This document shows positions 35,337-47,974 of a stretch of DNA of 64,000 bases, piece by piece. A program made the position numbers and the translations under genes. Within the stretch, counting starts at the first letter, position 1; every line of letters starts with the position of its first letter. Source of the stretch: Zygaena filipendulae (taxonomy: Eukaryota > Arthropoda > Insecta > Lepidoptera > Zygaenidae); the NCBI GenBank assembly GCA_907165275.2, contig OU015652.1:9935001-9999000 (forward strand), given 5' to 3'. A model generated the notes under the pieces. The model made no database searches and was not told the DNA's origin. It saw only the letters and a list, made by a program, of their open reading frames with translations.

Positions 35337-35372
35337 CGCACAAGCACAGACCGAGTTGTCTGTGCTTGTGCG
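35337..35372. repeat. Perfect 15-bp inverted repeat, 6-nt loop
   Basis: CGCACAAGCACAGAC (35337-35351) is exactly complementary to 35358-35372 around CGAGTT. It looks like a terminator-type hairpin but lies in eukaryotic non-coding DNA without a T run. Significance unknown. Confidence 0.85.
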
Positions 35373-35379
35373 ATTACTG

Positions 35380-36890
35380 TGCTAGACTAGAATAGAATAA
35401 TAATTTAGATTAAGTATTACTGATGATAAAAATACGAGGATAATGTTTAATATGCAACGAGACAAAATGGTTTTTACGCGTCTTTTACCTAAGAATATAT
35501 ATTTTGGGTAGAACAGGCTAATATGTATGTATTTCCAGATAGTAGCTGTCCTAGTAAACGTCCTTTAACATAAATGATAGAATTTCTAGGAAAAATGTTT
35601 ATTTAATAATATAATGTTACTTATTTCACGTTTATCAAGCTTCCAATCACAAATATATTTAGGTATTATACGGTTTGGTTTTCGAATATATTTTACGTTT
35701 ACGGTTGCTTTAGCTTTTAAAAAAATGTAAATACTCTAAAATATCTTGTCTTTTGTGGCTTGTCTTTTTTTTGTGTTATTTTCTCTATGTTATGAAAGAG
35801 GGATTAAATGTCTTCGAAGATCAAACTTTAAAAAAGCACCGATCTTTAGCCGTTTTGCCATCATCAACCAATCATTTTACTTTAGTTTTTATTATTAGTT
35901 GAAAATTTAAATAAAATTATTGTATTATTAGGCTATTCACCGTATTATCAAGATAGATATTAAAATATGTATTATTTTGAATACGTATACCAACATGTAT
36001 AGCTAAGAAAGCATTTTTTTAAATTCCGACAGTATTTAACAGCTCCTTAGCCAAGTTGAAAATCTCTAATCTTTATCTCTATAAAAAAAATAAGAAAGCT
36101 ATCGTCATTGCACGTTGTCATAAAAAATACAATCAAAAGGCAAATTTTTCGTGACCATGTGACATGACGGTAAGTAGATACGTCCCTTAGGTTTCTATAG
36201 CGATAAATATCATTTTGGCTAAGGGGGCTAGAATGGAGGAGAAAGAAAAGGTCAAAGATTTTTTGAAAAACTAATGTACCCTAGACGTATGTAGGTATGC
36301 GAGCAAAACCGCGGCGAACCTTTTGTGGTGTAACTTTTTTTTAAATTATTTTATAACATCGGTCTCGAAGTGCATCCTTGTAACAAATGTTGATAGCAAT
36401 CAAGTTGTAACTACCTACTTGAATCTACGAAACTAATTTCAGGCTCCAATGCCCATACACAATACAATGTACTCGGTAAAACATTAAAAATCATAATATA
36501 TATAATGCATTAACACATAATATTATATATTTTATGTACGTTGATATATTTTAGTTTCGCTTTGCATGAATGTTAGCATAGACGTACCTATCTCAATTTT
36601 CAATCCTTCTTAACCTGTAGGTACCAGTGTGTTTGCAAGGTTTTTACATCGCAACCGCGGCGTGACTTGCAAAGTCAAAGGACATTCAAATGCAATAGAA
36701 TATTTTTTATCACAATTTATAAAACTGCCTACGCATCACTGGAAAAATACTAGACGAATTTCAATAAAACTCAGTGTAGTATGAGAGGCGATATTACACG
36801 TATGAGTCGAAGTATTGTGATTGATTTATCAGTCTTAAAGAGTCAGTGATTATACATAGGTACAATGATAAATACTTATAATATTATTGC
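35380..36890. other. Non-coding AT-rich DNA, nothing recognised
   Basis: No open frame of note and no repeat ends recognised. Confidence 0.5.
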
Positions 36891-36894
36891 ATAG

Positions 36895-37065
36895 GTACTA
36901 TCCCTACTAATATTATAAATACGAACGTAACTCTGTCTGTTTGTCTGTTACGCTTTCACGTCTTAATGGCTCAACCAATCATCATGGAATTTTGCATACA
37001 CATCGTCAGGGGTACAGGGAAGGGTTTTTATTCCGGAATTCCTGCGGGAACTGCTAGTTTTTTTA
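36895..37065 (-). repeat. Dispersed repeat fragment, reverse orientation
   Basis: CTAATATTATAAATACGAAC, TGTCTGTTACGCTTTCACGT, GAATTTTGCATACACATCGT and TTCCGGAATTCCTGCGGGAA. The 3' end of the family is truncated. Confidence 0.7.
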
Positions 37066-37182
37066 ATAAAGCGTCCACGTGGCTATAATCACAAGCGGCA
37101 GTTAAAATCTATCTTTTTTGGAGAACTTGGTTATTGCTTTTCCCCAGTTGTGTTGGCGTCAATTTTTTTACGAACTTTCAGG

Positions 37183-37513
37183 ACAATGAGCATGTGGACT
37201 AATTTTTATTTTTTAGTCCGTCTTGTAGATAATAAAAAATATTGGACACGTATTTTTTCTTTTTTTACGTAATCAAAAAATAACGGCAATAGAGTTGAAA
37301 TTTCGCGTGACGTCACTATTCTGACAGTTTTTATGGCGGTTTTAGCGGTTAGTGACGTCACGACCCCCTCACCCTAAACTTTAATGCGCTTTATCTCTGT
37401 ATATTTTAATTTATTTAAAAAAGCAAAAAATACGTGTCTTTTGTTTTTTTATTTTCTAACTGACGGACTATTTAAAATTTTGATTTTCAAAAGTAGTCCA
37501 CATCCCTATTTCC
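37183..37513 (+). mobile_element. TIR element with TGACGTCA core, copy 3
   Basis: Outer ends GCATGTGGACTAATTTTT (left) and AGTAGTCCACATCCC (right). Inner ends TTAGTCCGTC (37213) and GACGGACTA (to 37470). The core holds two TGACGTCA palindromes and ATGGCGGTTTTAGCGG, as in copy 1. No open frame. Copies 1 and 3 are nearly colinear over their whole length and are the best pair for estimating age. Confidence 0.85.
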
Positions 37514-37876
37514 TGGACATACGAAATCACACGTTTTGATATTAGTTACTAGATATTAATTATGGTCACATTATAGTTGCAATGTTTCATTTTATGCGGC
37601 AGGATGTTTCCATGATAAAAACCTTGGTGTTAGCTTAGCGAATGTATCCATTGTACATATAGGAGTACATATTATGTTATAAATTAGTTATGCCACCCAT
37701 ACCCATAGCATGGCTCTTCCGTCGCTCGTTGTGGTCTGTGAGTGTGTGCCTACAATAATCTCAATTTATTGCAGAATGCAGTGTACAACCTTTATTCTTT
37801 GTTGTGCGATGACTTTTATTATATGTATGTATGTATGTACACGCGTTGTACCACCACATTACAATGTTGGCGGCGG

Positions 37877-37897
37877 TATATATATATATATATATAT
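37877..37897. repeat. (TA)n microsatellite
   Basis: About ten TA units, inside a short open frame that is therefore not a gene. Confidence 0.9.
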
Positions 37898-38092
37898 GTT
37901 TATTGCGTGTGATGCATGACAAATTGTCGTGGCCTACACCTACCGCCGCCGCGCCGTCACACTTTAATTTCAACATGCTTGTAACTTGCAAATATGGTAA
38001 ATTTCAATAAAACTTCACGCTTATTTTGCATGTTAAGAAATAAATGTTTAAAAATTTCATTATGAAACGTATAATAATATAAATGGAGTGCA

Positions 38093-38290
38093 GGTGCCCC
38101 GCGGTTTCAACCGCGTGAGTTTCGGAATTCCCGCAGGAACTCCCAAATTTTATTTAATACAAACCTTTCCTGAACTAACTTAACTTCCTTACTAACTTAA
38201 CTTACTCCACAAATATTTCAAGATCAAAATTAGCCAAATCGGTCCAGCCATCCTCGAGTTTTCGCAAGACAAACGAACAGAAATTCATTT
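38093..38290 (+). repeat. Dispersed GCGGTTTCAACC-type repeat
   Basis: GTGCCCCGCGGTTTCAACCG, TCGGAATTCCCGCAGGAACT and AAATCGGTCCAGCCATCCTC. Lacks the usual microsatellite tail. A small tandem TAACTTAACTTCCTTAC-like motif lies inside. Confidence 0.7.
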
Positions 38291-38299
38291 CTATATATT

Positions 38300-40110
38300 C
38301 AAAAGATGATTTCTTATAGGTAGGCCTGTCAAATAGCACGTAAAAGCTCAATTTTAATAAATCAGTTGCTTGCCATGTTAATTAAACCTAATATTTTTTT
38401 AATGAGCTAGCTTTTTGCAACTCTAAATTACAAGCTGAGATTTATCATCTTCATTATTTTATTAACTAAACTTGCCCGAGGCTCCGCTTGTGAGGTGTTG
38501 GAAGTACTCCGGCATCACTAATTATGGTCGGCTTGTAAAGTGCACTATTGATGAACGTGACATTAATAGTGCATTATAAAAACTTTAATTACAATTAACC
38601 ATAACTCATAATTTCGTGAACCCTACCAACCAACCCTGCCAACTGAAACATTCCCGAACCTGCAGGTCTTACATTAATTATATTGCCTTGTGTCTTCACT
38701 TTCACGTTACAGAAAATTCAGATAAATTCGGGAAAATTTCAGAATATTCCGGATTATTTTCAAACATCTGAAATATTCTCGATGAACCTTCTTGATGGTG
38801 AAAACAAGTGTTTATAATTATTTTTAAAACCCGCCCTCGTGCAGCTGAAAACTAAAAACTTTTTCATACCATGTAGTGTGAGTGGGAGTGTGGGAACGGA
38901 TTGTGGAGTTTTAACTCACGGACAAACCACAACAACTTTTACTAATATAGGTAGTCTATAATGATAATGATGGAGCTTTCATTCGGATTTAAAAAAGTTA
39001 TTTTTTTATCTGTTACAATATTTATACTACAGATATCGTTTTCAAGTTCTCATTTCAATTTTCTACTGACAACATATAACCTAAATTACTTTCCGTCCCT
39101 CTCTATCAGAATAAAAATCTTTTTATTCAGTTAATATTATGCTGATGGTTTAAATTTCACGCTGCCTTCATTATATACATAATACCTAATCATTAAAAAT
39201 AAATGGTGGAGTATTACAAATGGAAAAACCAAAGTCATAAAATTTTCCTCAGTGTATAATCGAACGTCTGAATGCACTAACTCGAGATCCGGGTCTTTAG
39301 GTACACAAGAAATATTAACAACGGGTACCAACAAAATTATATTCACACCGTTTTCAATTTATCCTCGTTAAGATCTATAAAGTGATGTCGTTGGAAGTCT
39401 AAACTATGTATAATTTCTATAACCAAAAATATAACTTAATTACTCAATTATACCGAAATCTTCAAGGTTCATAAACCAATAAAGGCATGACATTTCATTG
39501 AAATTCTCGACTCACCAGAAATTTTTACCAATGTTGTGTTGCGTAGGTATATTTGTTTATCTCGGCCTTGCATTAATTATAATGCCGTTACCTTGTGTCT
39601 TCACTTTCACATTTCGTTGTATCTATATTATAGCTTAGCTTTAGCTGTTTTTGCAAACATACGGCTCTGGTGGTACAGAAAATGCTGCTTCGGCGTAAGC
39701 TGATATCGCGAGCGTCACCTATTTATTTTTTTAATTATTATTAAAAAACCCAAACAAAAATAACAATTATTTTTTAATTTCACTTTTAAGTTAAATCGAT
39801 GTTAAATGAGTTTGGGCCATCAACTCAATAATTTTAGACAAAATGTTATTATTTTCTAAACAATTTCCAATAAAAGAGTAACCCACCAATTAAATGACCC
39901 GTAAATTAAAGAGTTCTTGAGAGAATCCTCTTTACACAAAATGACGCTATGGGCACAATTTGTAATAAAAAAAATACACGAGAAAAGTTTTTGTGTTATG
40001 GCGCTCCATGTTAGCAACGAGGCAAGCTTAGTAAAAAAACTTTTGAATAAACAAATTGACGAAAAGTCTAATTGTGTAAACGCATAACACGTAACGTAAC
40101 GTTTTTGTTT
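38300..40110. other. Non-coding AT-rich DNA, nothing recognised
   Basis: Short phrases GCCTTGTGTCTTCACTTTCAC occur at about 38682 and again near 39591, a hint of an old duplicated repeat. No gene. Confidence 0.4.
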
Positions 40111-40113
40111 CAG

Positions 40114-40306
40114 CGTGCAGCCCAAAAAAGATTCACTTGAAAGAGTCGTAATACGGCCACAGACCTTCAGTGTGTTAGTCGAGCGAGCGCTAAGACTGCG
40201 CGAGCGCAGTGCCGAGGGTTCACACGGGTTCGGCGAAGGCTGCACGATAACTCCGGCCTTGGCCGACGCTAACCCGGCCGCGATAAACAATGCAGATTAC
40301 CAACTG
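40114..40306 (+). CDS. Candidate internal coding exon of an unidentified plus-strand gene
   Basis: I do not recognise the protein. A good acceptor (GTTTTTGTTTCAG, ending 40113) is followed by one base completing a codon, then 64 uninterrupted codons starting VQPKKDSLERVVIRPQTF. Later come LVERALRLRERSAEG and the ending NNADYQL. It closes at the donor CTG|GTGAGG (40306/40307). Incoming phase is 2 and outgoing phase 0, so the exon is not symmetric and skipping it would shift the frame. The interval is clearly more GC-rich than its flanks. The middle is charged and probably helical (ERALRLRER). The strand is opposite to EcR, so if real it belongs to a gene nested in or overlapping the EcR intron. 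The alternative is a chance ORF in a GC-rich relic; the minus-strand frame over the same bases has no splice support. Confidence 0.45.
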
Positions 40307-40309
40307 GTG

Positions 40310-42580
40310 AGGCGAAAGCACAAAATATATCTGACTACTATTTATACGGAGGTTAACGATGCGGGTAATTTGTGATTGTTTGTAATTTTATTTAGGTATA
40401 CAATATACATTGTTTTTTTGCGTTATGAAAACACAATGTGCAAAAAACGTTGTTTTTAAACGTAATTTTAAAGACTAGACTTTTTGGCGTTTTTGTTTAA
40501 ACTTTTACTGCTGCAGAATTATTACTGTTAATTAGTAGAAGTACTTAATTCATTCTATTGTTTATACAAAACCTCCCGTCGATTTATTTTTAAATCAAAT
40601 ATTTTAGACTATATTATGATTTTGAGTTTTCCAAGTATCAACAAATATCGGAATCAGTAAATCGGTGTATTGTAATTTTTCCTCCCCTTGCAGTGTTGAT
40701 GAGAGAAGTATAGAGATTGACCTAGCAGGTGGAGGATATCCTCATAGCGATATCGTGTCTGGCCTATTATGTTTTTCTATTGCCTTCTAATGACATTGAA
40801 GAGCATTTAAAACACGAAAACACATTGAAAAAAAAACTTGTCTAATATCAATACCTACTTACTCGTTCTCTGCATTAAAAAAAATGAAAGTGGCGTTACC
40901 GCTTTCTCGTTAAATAACTCATACTATATCTATAGTAGGTATTATATTATATTTAATTTTATTGGTTCGCACATAGTTATATAACTCATAGGTATAGGAT
41001 ATAATATAAATTGCAATATTATGGTTATATAACTCGATGCAACCGGGTGGGGTCGGTGCCAAATTGGCTTGCAGTTTCTATGTACCTACGTGTACTAGGA
41101 ACATGATTCCACCTATGGGTAGGGTGACCTAAAAAAAATATGTTAGACCAAATTATAACAGTGTTATTCACAAAGGAGCTACAGATAAAATGTCGATGAA
41201 GAATTGAGTTAAAGAACAATATAAAATTATTTTTCGAGAAAATTTACTTCGAATAATTTATGACTGTTTTCAACGCACTGAGAAAGAGTATAAGAGTCAG
41301 TCGGTAAAGAGTCATATAATTTATTTAATGAGAAAATATTATCTTATCTTGTTTAATATAAGCGGGTTAAAAACAAAAATTAAATGAACCAAAATATTAA
41401 AAAGTTTCCTATATTACAATATAAAGTCGAATCACATACTGACGTATCCCATTTGTGTTTATTGATGTATTTTATTTTGTGTGCTATCGATTTAAAATCG
41501 CGTAGGTTGCCGATATTCTGTTCAAAGACATAAATTCATCGTACAATATACGTTGAATACAATTTTATAGTTTCTCATACCATCTGCTACGGCATCTAGG
41601 TATAGATATTGCAACGAGTACCATTTCGTCTAACCGAGTATAATATGATCATAATAAATAGCGAAAACAGATAGTTATCAATGCAACTACAATTGCTGTC
41701 TGCTGAAAAAATAATAATAGACATAACTAGACAAACGTTTCTAAAAATTAAGTATTAAGTAAATTGGGTCACGTACCAGCTGAAAAGTTCCGAGGTAACT
41801 GAACTGATCTTACTTTATAAAAGAATAATTAATTGGCTATGCGCCCTCTCTCATTGTAACAACAATTGACTTGATCAATAGGGACGATTGACTATGCAAT
41901 TGAATATAATATGAGAATGCAAATGCTGTTATTTCAGCTGTAAAGTTCGCTTTAATATTGAGAATATCTTGTAAAATTGATTTTAAATTAAAATTCTTCT
42001 TAGTACCCACCTACTAAAAATTTAAAAAGTGTATCGGTTAATGAAAAACAATGGTTATGTCTGTGGTAATGTATTGTAGTAAATACTTTATAAAATTAGT
42101 ATGGAAATTAAAAAAACACTGAAAAAGTTAATTTGAGATACTGATTTTGTACTTAATACAGTGCCCATCACCACAAAAAACCTCATCAAAGCAATCAGTA
42201 ATGGCTACATAATATCTGATAAATTATTCTTTATTCCCTATGATTTTAAAACTTAATCACAAATCAATAAACTTGTCGGCAAAGCCGGCCGACTGGAGTT
42301 CAGTGAACAGACGCGCATAAAACGATCTAGATTAAAGTATTTATAGATATGTATGTAAGGAAACGCTGATCTTCAACACGTAGGCCATAAAATAATATTA
42401 AAATGTCTCTTATTGAAATAAAAATAAAGACCAAGCTTCAATATGTGTAATGGAAGGCTCACAATAACAAAATAAATGAGCTTAAACTCCACTATCTTTG
42501 AACTTTCCATCAGAGTTCCAGTGGCAATCTTTCGGAATAAAAGTAGCATATTGTGTCGATTCAGGGTATAAGAGAATTAT
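40310..42580. other. Non-coding AT-rich DNA, nothing recognised
   Basis: No partner exon for 40114-40306 could be identified here by eye. No repeat ends were recognised. Confidence 0.45.
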
Positions 42581-42587
42581 ATTATAC

Positions 42588-42785
42588 TAGCTGTGCCCCG
42601 CGGTTTCATCCGCGGTAATTTCGGAGTTCCCGTGGGAGTTCCGGGATAAAAAGTACCCTACGTCCTTCTCTGTACCCCTGACAACGTGCATGCCAAATTT
42701 CATCCAAATCCGTTCAGCCGTTTTTGCGTGATTGAGTAACAAACATCCAAACATCCACACTTTCACATTTATAATATTAGTAGGA
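42588..42785 (+). repeat. Dispersed GCGGTTTCATCC-type repeat, near complete
   Basis: ACTAGCTGTGCCCCGCGGTT, CCGGGATAAAAAGTACCCTA, CTGTACCCCTGACAACGTGC, CCGTTCAGCCGTTTTTGCGT and ATTTATAATATTAGTAGGAT. The start ACTAGCTGTGCC and end TAATATTAGTA define the family boundaries well. Confidence 0.8.
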
Positions 42786-42877
42786 TAAGCTATCTTCGTT
42801 CCTATTTAAATTCGTTTAGCACTTTAAGCGGGTAGGAGTGATAAATGTACTCGCACACACATACGCACAAACTTTCC

Positions 42878-42911
42878 CAGCTTTTAATACATATAAATGT
42901 ATTAAAAGCTG
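42878..42911. repeat. Perfect 15-bp inverted repeat, 4-nt loop
   Basis: CAGCTTTTAATACAT (42878-42892) is exactly complementary to 42897-42911. It sits at the junction with the next repeat fragment, so it may be an insertion footprint. Confidence 0.8.
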
Positions 42912-43155
42912 TTCTCCGTGGTGTCACCCGCGGGAGTTCCAGGATAAAAGTACTCTGTGTGCTTCTGTGTACCTCTGATGCAAAATTTCATGAGATTTTA
43001 CCATTGCTAATTCCGCATGAATTCCGGGTTAAAAAGTACCCTATGTTATCACGTACGTATGTACAAGATTTCACGATGATCGGTTGAGCCGTTTAGGCGT
43101 GAAAGTGTAACAAACAAACAAACATACAAACTCACTTGCGCATTTAATTAAGGAT
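42912..43155 (+). repeat. Dispersed repeat, second adjacent copy
   Basis: CTCCGTGGTGTCACCCGCGG, GAGTTCCAGGATAAAAGTAC, then a second GTTAAAAAGTACCCTATG and GATCGGTTGAGCCGTTTAGG, ending AACTCACTTGCGCATTTAA. Partial internal duplication of the same family as 42588-42785. Confidence 0.7.
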
Positions 43156-43590
43156 TAATCTTATAGGTATAAAAAATCGCACACTTTACTAAAACAATGA
43201 TGACTTCATTTTATTAATCCCATTAATATATTTGTTAATATATTTTAAGAAAAAAGACGAGATATCACTTCAAACAAAACATATAAAACTGGATGGTAAT
43301 CTCAGTGCATCCTCCCACGCCATCAACTGTATTTTATTTTGTGTCCGTTTTATAAAATCAAATTAGAATTCTTTAAATACCAAGATTGCAATCGCAATTC
43401 TGCAGTGAAATATATGTCTTCACGATCCCAGATTTAATTTTTTTAACAGGCTATTCTTTTTTTATCAATATTACTTCGTCAGTGTGAAGTTGCCAAAATG
43501 AGACTCCACGGGAAAAGCAATGAATGTGAAAAAAATGACAATTAAAGAAAAACAAAGTCTGTATTTCTTTTATTTTATGTTCTTTTATAC

Positions 43591-43614
43591 AATATATATA
43601 TATATATATATATA
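43591..43614. repeat. (TA)n microsatellite
   Basis: About twelve TA units. Confidence 0.9.
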
Positions 43615-43619
43615 ATTAT

Positions 43620-44735
43620 ACAAAATATATTGAAACGAGTCATTACTTACTATAATATAAACAATATATTCTTTAACGTTACTCAAGAAATATACTTTAG
43701 TTTTATGTTTTAGTAGTTTAGTATTTATTGGGTTAAAAAGGTCAGTTTAACAAAAAAACTGACAAGACAAACAAAAAGTTTTTAAATTAATGATAAGAAC
43801 AATGTATTGAGTTCATTTAATGTACTGTAATGTACTTACATTATATTTTGCTTAATTATCCAATTAAGTTTTGTGTAGAATTTTTTTCATGACTTAAATC
43901 GACTTTATGGTAAAACTAAAAGGACATTTTTAAAATGTATGTTCTCTGTTTTATTTTTTTTGTTAGTAAAAAAGGAATACAACGACTGGTCCGATGAATC
44001 TGTAGTCTGATATATCGTAATGAGAAATAACAAGGGACGCATTTGAAATGCATCGTGATGCTTTTAGCATACTGCATAACACATTCGCGAATACCAACGA
44101 AATATTGTTTCTGTCTTCTTCACTGTTGTTCTTAATTGGTTCTCGGAAATTTCGCAGTTTTTATGCATTTTGAGTTACTCGAAACAAATGTGTGCATCAT
44201 TGATTAATTTTTCTTTTTGATTTGATGAAATGTAAAAATGATGGAAACGAAATAGCTTTACAGGATGTGTTTAAAAGATTTCTTTTTTTCTTTTTTTCTC
44301 ATGGAAGAAAGCTCTATCTTAGATTAAAATTATTATTTCTGGTTAAATTAGTTAAAGTATAAAGAAGCGAGACGCGTTCTTTGGTTAAAGTATTTATACG
44401 TTTATAGGTATTCGAATTCCTTGTCCAAGGCACAAATATTTCATTTTTTTTAACTAGTAATTTTTCTTATGATCCTATTTAATATACATAAATTTTGTTT
44501 CAAAATTACTACAGTCTTGCGACTCATCTAAAACCAATATACTTATAATTTCCAGCCACCATAATCGCGAATGCGTCAGTTTCTTATTGCCACTATACAC
44601 ATACACCATTTTACGTACTTTGCGTAAAGTTTCTTTTTTGTCTCTGTAAAAATAGATGTCGTTGCATTTGCGTTATTAAATACCGATTAAAGTTCTGTGT
44701 ATCATTTATTGTTTATGGATTATTTTATATGACAT
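43620..44735. other. Non-coding AT-rich DNA, nothing recognised
   Basis: No gene or repeat ends recognised. Confidence 0.45.
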
Positions 44736-44737
44736 CA

Positions 44738-44850
44738 TCGTTGGTGTAGCGAACCTGAGTAGGTACTATGCGAAATGTCGCGGGTTCAATCCCCATACCC
44801 GGGTTAACATTAAGGACTGAGGTGAATATTTTGTTGCCCTAAGTTTGGAT
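44738..44850 (+). repeat. tRNA-derived SINE head
   Basis: CGTTGGTGTAGCGAACCTGA (A-box-like near 44742) and CGCGGGTTCAATCCCCATAC (B-box GGTTCAATCCC, 44783-44793) at typical spacing. It is followed by ordinary AT-rich sequence rather than a long tail. The aminoacyl and anticodon stems do not form, so it is not a functional tRNA gene. Confidence 0.65.
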
Positions 44851-44854
44851 GTTT

Positions 44855-47470
44855 ACTATATTATATAGGTATGTTTATTAAAAGTAGGTTACCTAAAACG
44901 AAAAAGTATGAGTAATTGTCTAGAGCTCATAGCATAGGTTTGCACTAGGTGCTGTGTGTTGATGTTCAAGTATTTTATGTATTTTAAACAAGTTACTGCT
45001 CAAGTATTTAATTATAAATGTCAGTTACAGGCAATGCAGAGGTCCAGACATATGTATAGTAGGTACGAGTAGGTATTATCATGTAGCCGCGGCGCGGTCA
45101 TTAAAAACAACTCCTCCCTTCGCGGCGTCAATCAATCCACACTTGACGTCTGCCTTGCCTCCATGTGACGTCTAGACGTATTTCACTAGATTATCTGTAG
45201 CGCAGCAGCCTCACCTCGGGACTAATTTCACGCTACCAATACATACCTAATGGAAATTTTCCAACTTGACGTTCGAGATTTACGCAAAGTGCCATAAGAG
45301 TTGCGGTTTATTAGCGCTATGCTAAGAGGGTCAATGTTCTTAACATAATTATGTACATCAATCAGTACGTTCTCTCCTTAGAAGTTTAGATTATTTCATA
45401 GTATTGTTTTTATTCCTCTATTAGTATAGACCAAACGTACCTAAATGAGTTTTTTTTATGTAATTCAGCAGTGATAAGATATCGCAAAAAGAAAATAATA
45501 ATCAACAAACCAAATAAACCTATCTAGCACCTAATAGGTAGATTATGTAAAACAAGGTGACCTCCAAAAAATATTTTCGAATTAGTTGTTATCAAATACT
45601 TTTGCAATAGTCAGCACAAGAAATACCCTTGAATTATTTAAAACAAAATACCGTCGTGTAATATTAAGGTTTACTTTTTTATATAATGTGTAGGATATAT
45701 CGTACGGCCAACGAAAAAAAAAAAACTATTTCAGGTTGACTAACATAAAATAAAATCTAGCTGCCATTGCGTGTAAATTAATGCGAAGTAACATGATTCA
45801 ACAGGTGTACCTACTACCTTCAAGGTTCATTATTTACTGGTGATAATTACCAAATAACTTACGTAATGTAGTCTAATAACCTCGTTTGCCAAGCGTCAAT
45901 GCCACTGAGGTCGCGAGAGGTCATCATTTACAAATATTGTTAGACAAGTTATGAATAAATAAGTAATCTAAAATTCCAACGGCCATAGTTTCTTGTGTTT
46001 ATAAAAACCATGCAAAAAAAGCAGAAGTATTAGTTTTATTGCTCGAATTTCACAAACGAAAGTGGTGGCGATTCTATCTGTCACTTTGTAAACTTAAATC
46101 TGCAATAGCAATTAAATCTGAGGTCGTAGCGAGTGGATGCCTGTCGCTTTATTTATTCGATATTTTCACAACCGTTCAGCAGCCATTTCGTTTTTCAAGT
46201 AAGAAGCTGGTTTTCGAGAGAGAATCGTGTTTTATCTTGGGGAACAATCTAATACTGTGATTGGCGTTTTGCCATAATTACTTTAATTTCTAAAAATACG
46301 TACATTGGCAGGAGTAAATGCGATAAATCGCGATAGATTGCCATAATTGAAGAAGAAGAAGAAGAAGAAGAAGCAATTAAATCTGCTTTCTCGACAATAA
46401 TTTTTTAAATTGTTCCCTTCCGCGCTTTAAAAATGTGCTGTTTGATTATAGGAGTGTACCAAATAAAGATATCAGCGTTTATTTTTTAAATAAATCAGAA
46501 TTTAAAATTTATTCTACAGAGTGAATCGCCCCTAGCGCTTAGTTTTCATTTGCAAGAAATCTTATAGTATGAGATCATCGACTCCGTCCTTCATAACGAT
46601 ATGCGTTACACGTGTAATGGTTAGGATTTTTTTCGGTGTTCTGTTAACAGTAGTTATGTAGATACGACTAATTTTGTTCAATATACCTAATCTTTATGCT
46701 TTAGCGTTGTGTTTCGTCGGTGTATTAACACTTTTACTCTCACACTTTCGCTGTGGTCTAGCTTTGACTAAGAAGTAAGTAGTACCTACACATAAATGTC
46801 TAAAACTATGTATTTCGTTCCAAAGAAAAGAAAAAACAGCATTTTTAGTAGAGTTACTTGTGTTAATTATAAAATTATCACAATAAATTAATTGGATTTA
46901 ACGAAAGTAGTATCACATTAAGATATATTAAACTTGTAGATAGGTATATTTTGAAATCGTTGTTTGGAAATGGAAATGGTTTTACATTTAATATTTCCAC
47001 ATTTTGTTCTCACAATTTATATTGTTCAACTTCAATAATCACTTGCATAACCTTGGTTTTGTATATGGATGGGATCTCACGAAATTGTGTTTGATTATAA
47101 ATTTAAAAATATTTAATAACTCAGTGTCAATTAAATGTATCACCAATATTCTTTTATTTTATTAGATTTATTGATCCATTAACCTGTATCGAGTAGGTAG
47201 GTGTTTTATTTTCATACGTTCTATTATGACCACATTCATTGTTAAATATAATAGAATAAATTATTATAATTGATCTACACTACTGCGCATTTTAGATAGG
47301 TACCTACTTACAATTTATGGTTATTTCTTGATTCCTTCAGGAACTACACATTATTTGGGATCCAAAGTACCTAATTCCAAACGCTAAAGTAACTTTACAT
47401 AATATGTACATTAAATTTCATCGAAATCTGTCGGGCCGTTATGGACGTCGGATGCATCGCATTTTTGGAC
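44855..47470. other. Non-coding DNA with CpG-rich patch and (GAA)n
   Basis: A CpG-rich patch at 45080-45210 (GCCGCGGCGCGGTCATTAAA) and a (GAA)n run at 46349-46373. The 73-codon plus frame at 46039-46260 has no domain. A weak repeat tail lies at about 47330-47450. Confidence 0.4.
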
Positions 47471-47474
47471 CCTA

Positions 47475-47970
47475 CAATTGGCATGTCAACCCAATTTTAG
47501 TTTTTAGTGCGTCTTGTAGATTAATAAAAATATTGGACACGTATTTTTTCTTTTTTTACGTAATCAAAAAATAACGGCGATATATTGAGTTGAAATTTCG
47601 CGTGACGTCACTATTCTGACAGTTTGTATGGCGGTTTTGCGGTTAGTGACGTCACGACCTCCTCATCCTAAACTTTAATGCGCTTTATCTCTGTATATTT
47701 TAATTTATTTAAAAAAGCAAAAAATACATGTTATTTTTTTCCGTAATGAAAAAATAACGGAGATACATTAAGTCGAAATGTCGCGTGACATCACGCCGTG
47801 CTACAGTTTATAACACGTTATGACGTCAAGAGCCCTCACTCCTAAACTTTAATGCGTTTTATCTTAGTATTTTTTCAATAATTTGAAAAAGCCAAAAAAT
47901 ACTTGTCTATTAATTTTTTTTATTTTCTAACTGACGGACTAAATAGAATTTTGATCTTCATATCCTGGAA
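47475..47970 (+). mobile_element. TIR element with TGACGTCA core, copy 4 (dimeric)
   Basis: Inner ends TTAGTGCGTC (47504) and GACGGACTAA (to 47942). Within them two successive bodies follow head to tail. The first (47504-47728) has both TGACGTCA palindromes as in copies 1 and 3. The second (47729-47942) repeats CGTAATGAAAAAATAACGG and AACTTTAATGCGTTTTATCT in diverged form, with TGACATCA and TGACGTCA. Either one element inserted into another or the core was duplicated. No open frame. Confidence 0.75.
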
Positions 47971-47974
47971 ACTA

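Noticed and set aside
35337..35372. Rho-independent terminator
   Set aside because: The hairpin is perfect, but this is eukaryotic DNA with no T run or upstream gene.
39856..40290. 144-codon minus-strand frame
   Set aside because: Its GC-rich third is the antisense of the spliced plus-strand exon candidate (40114-40306), and the rest is AT-rich Phe/Leu/Ser sequence without domain features.
44738..44850. Functional tRNA gene
   Set aside because: A- and B-box-like sequences are present, but acceptor and anticodon stems do not pair; it fits a SINE head better.
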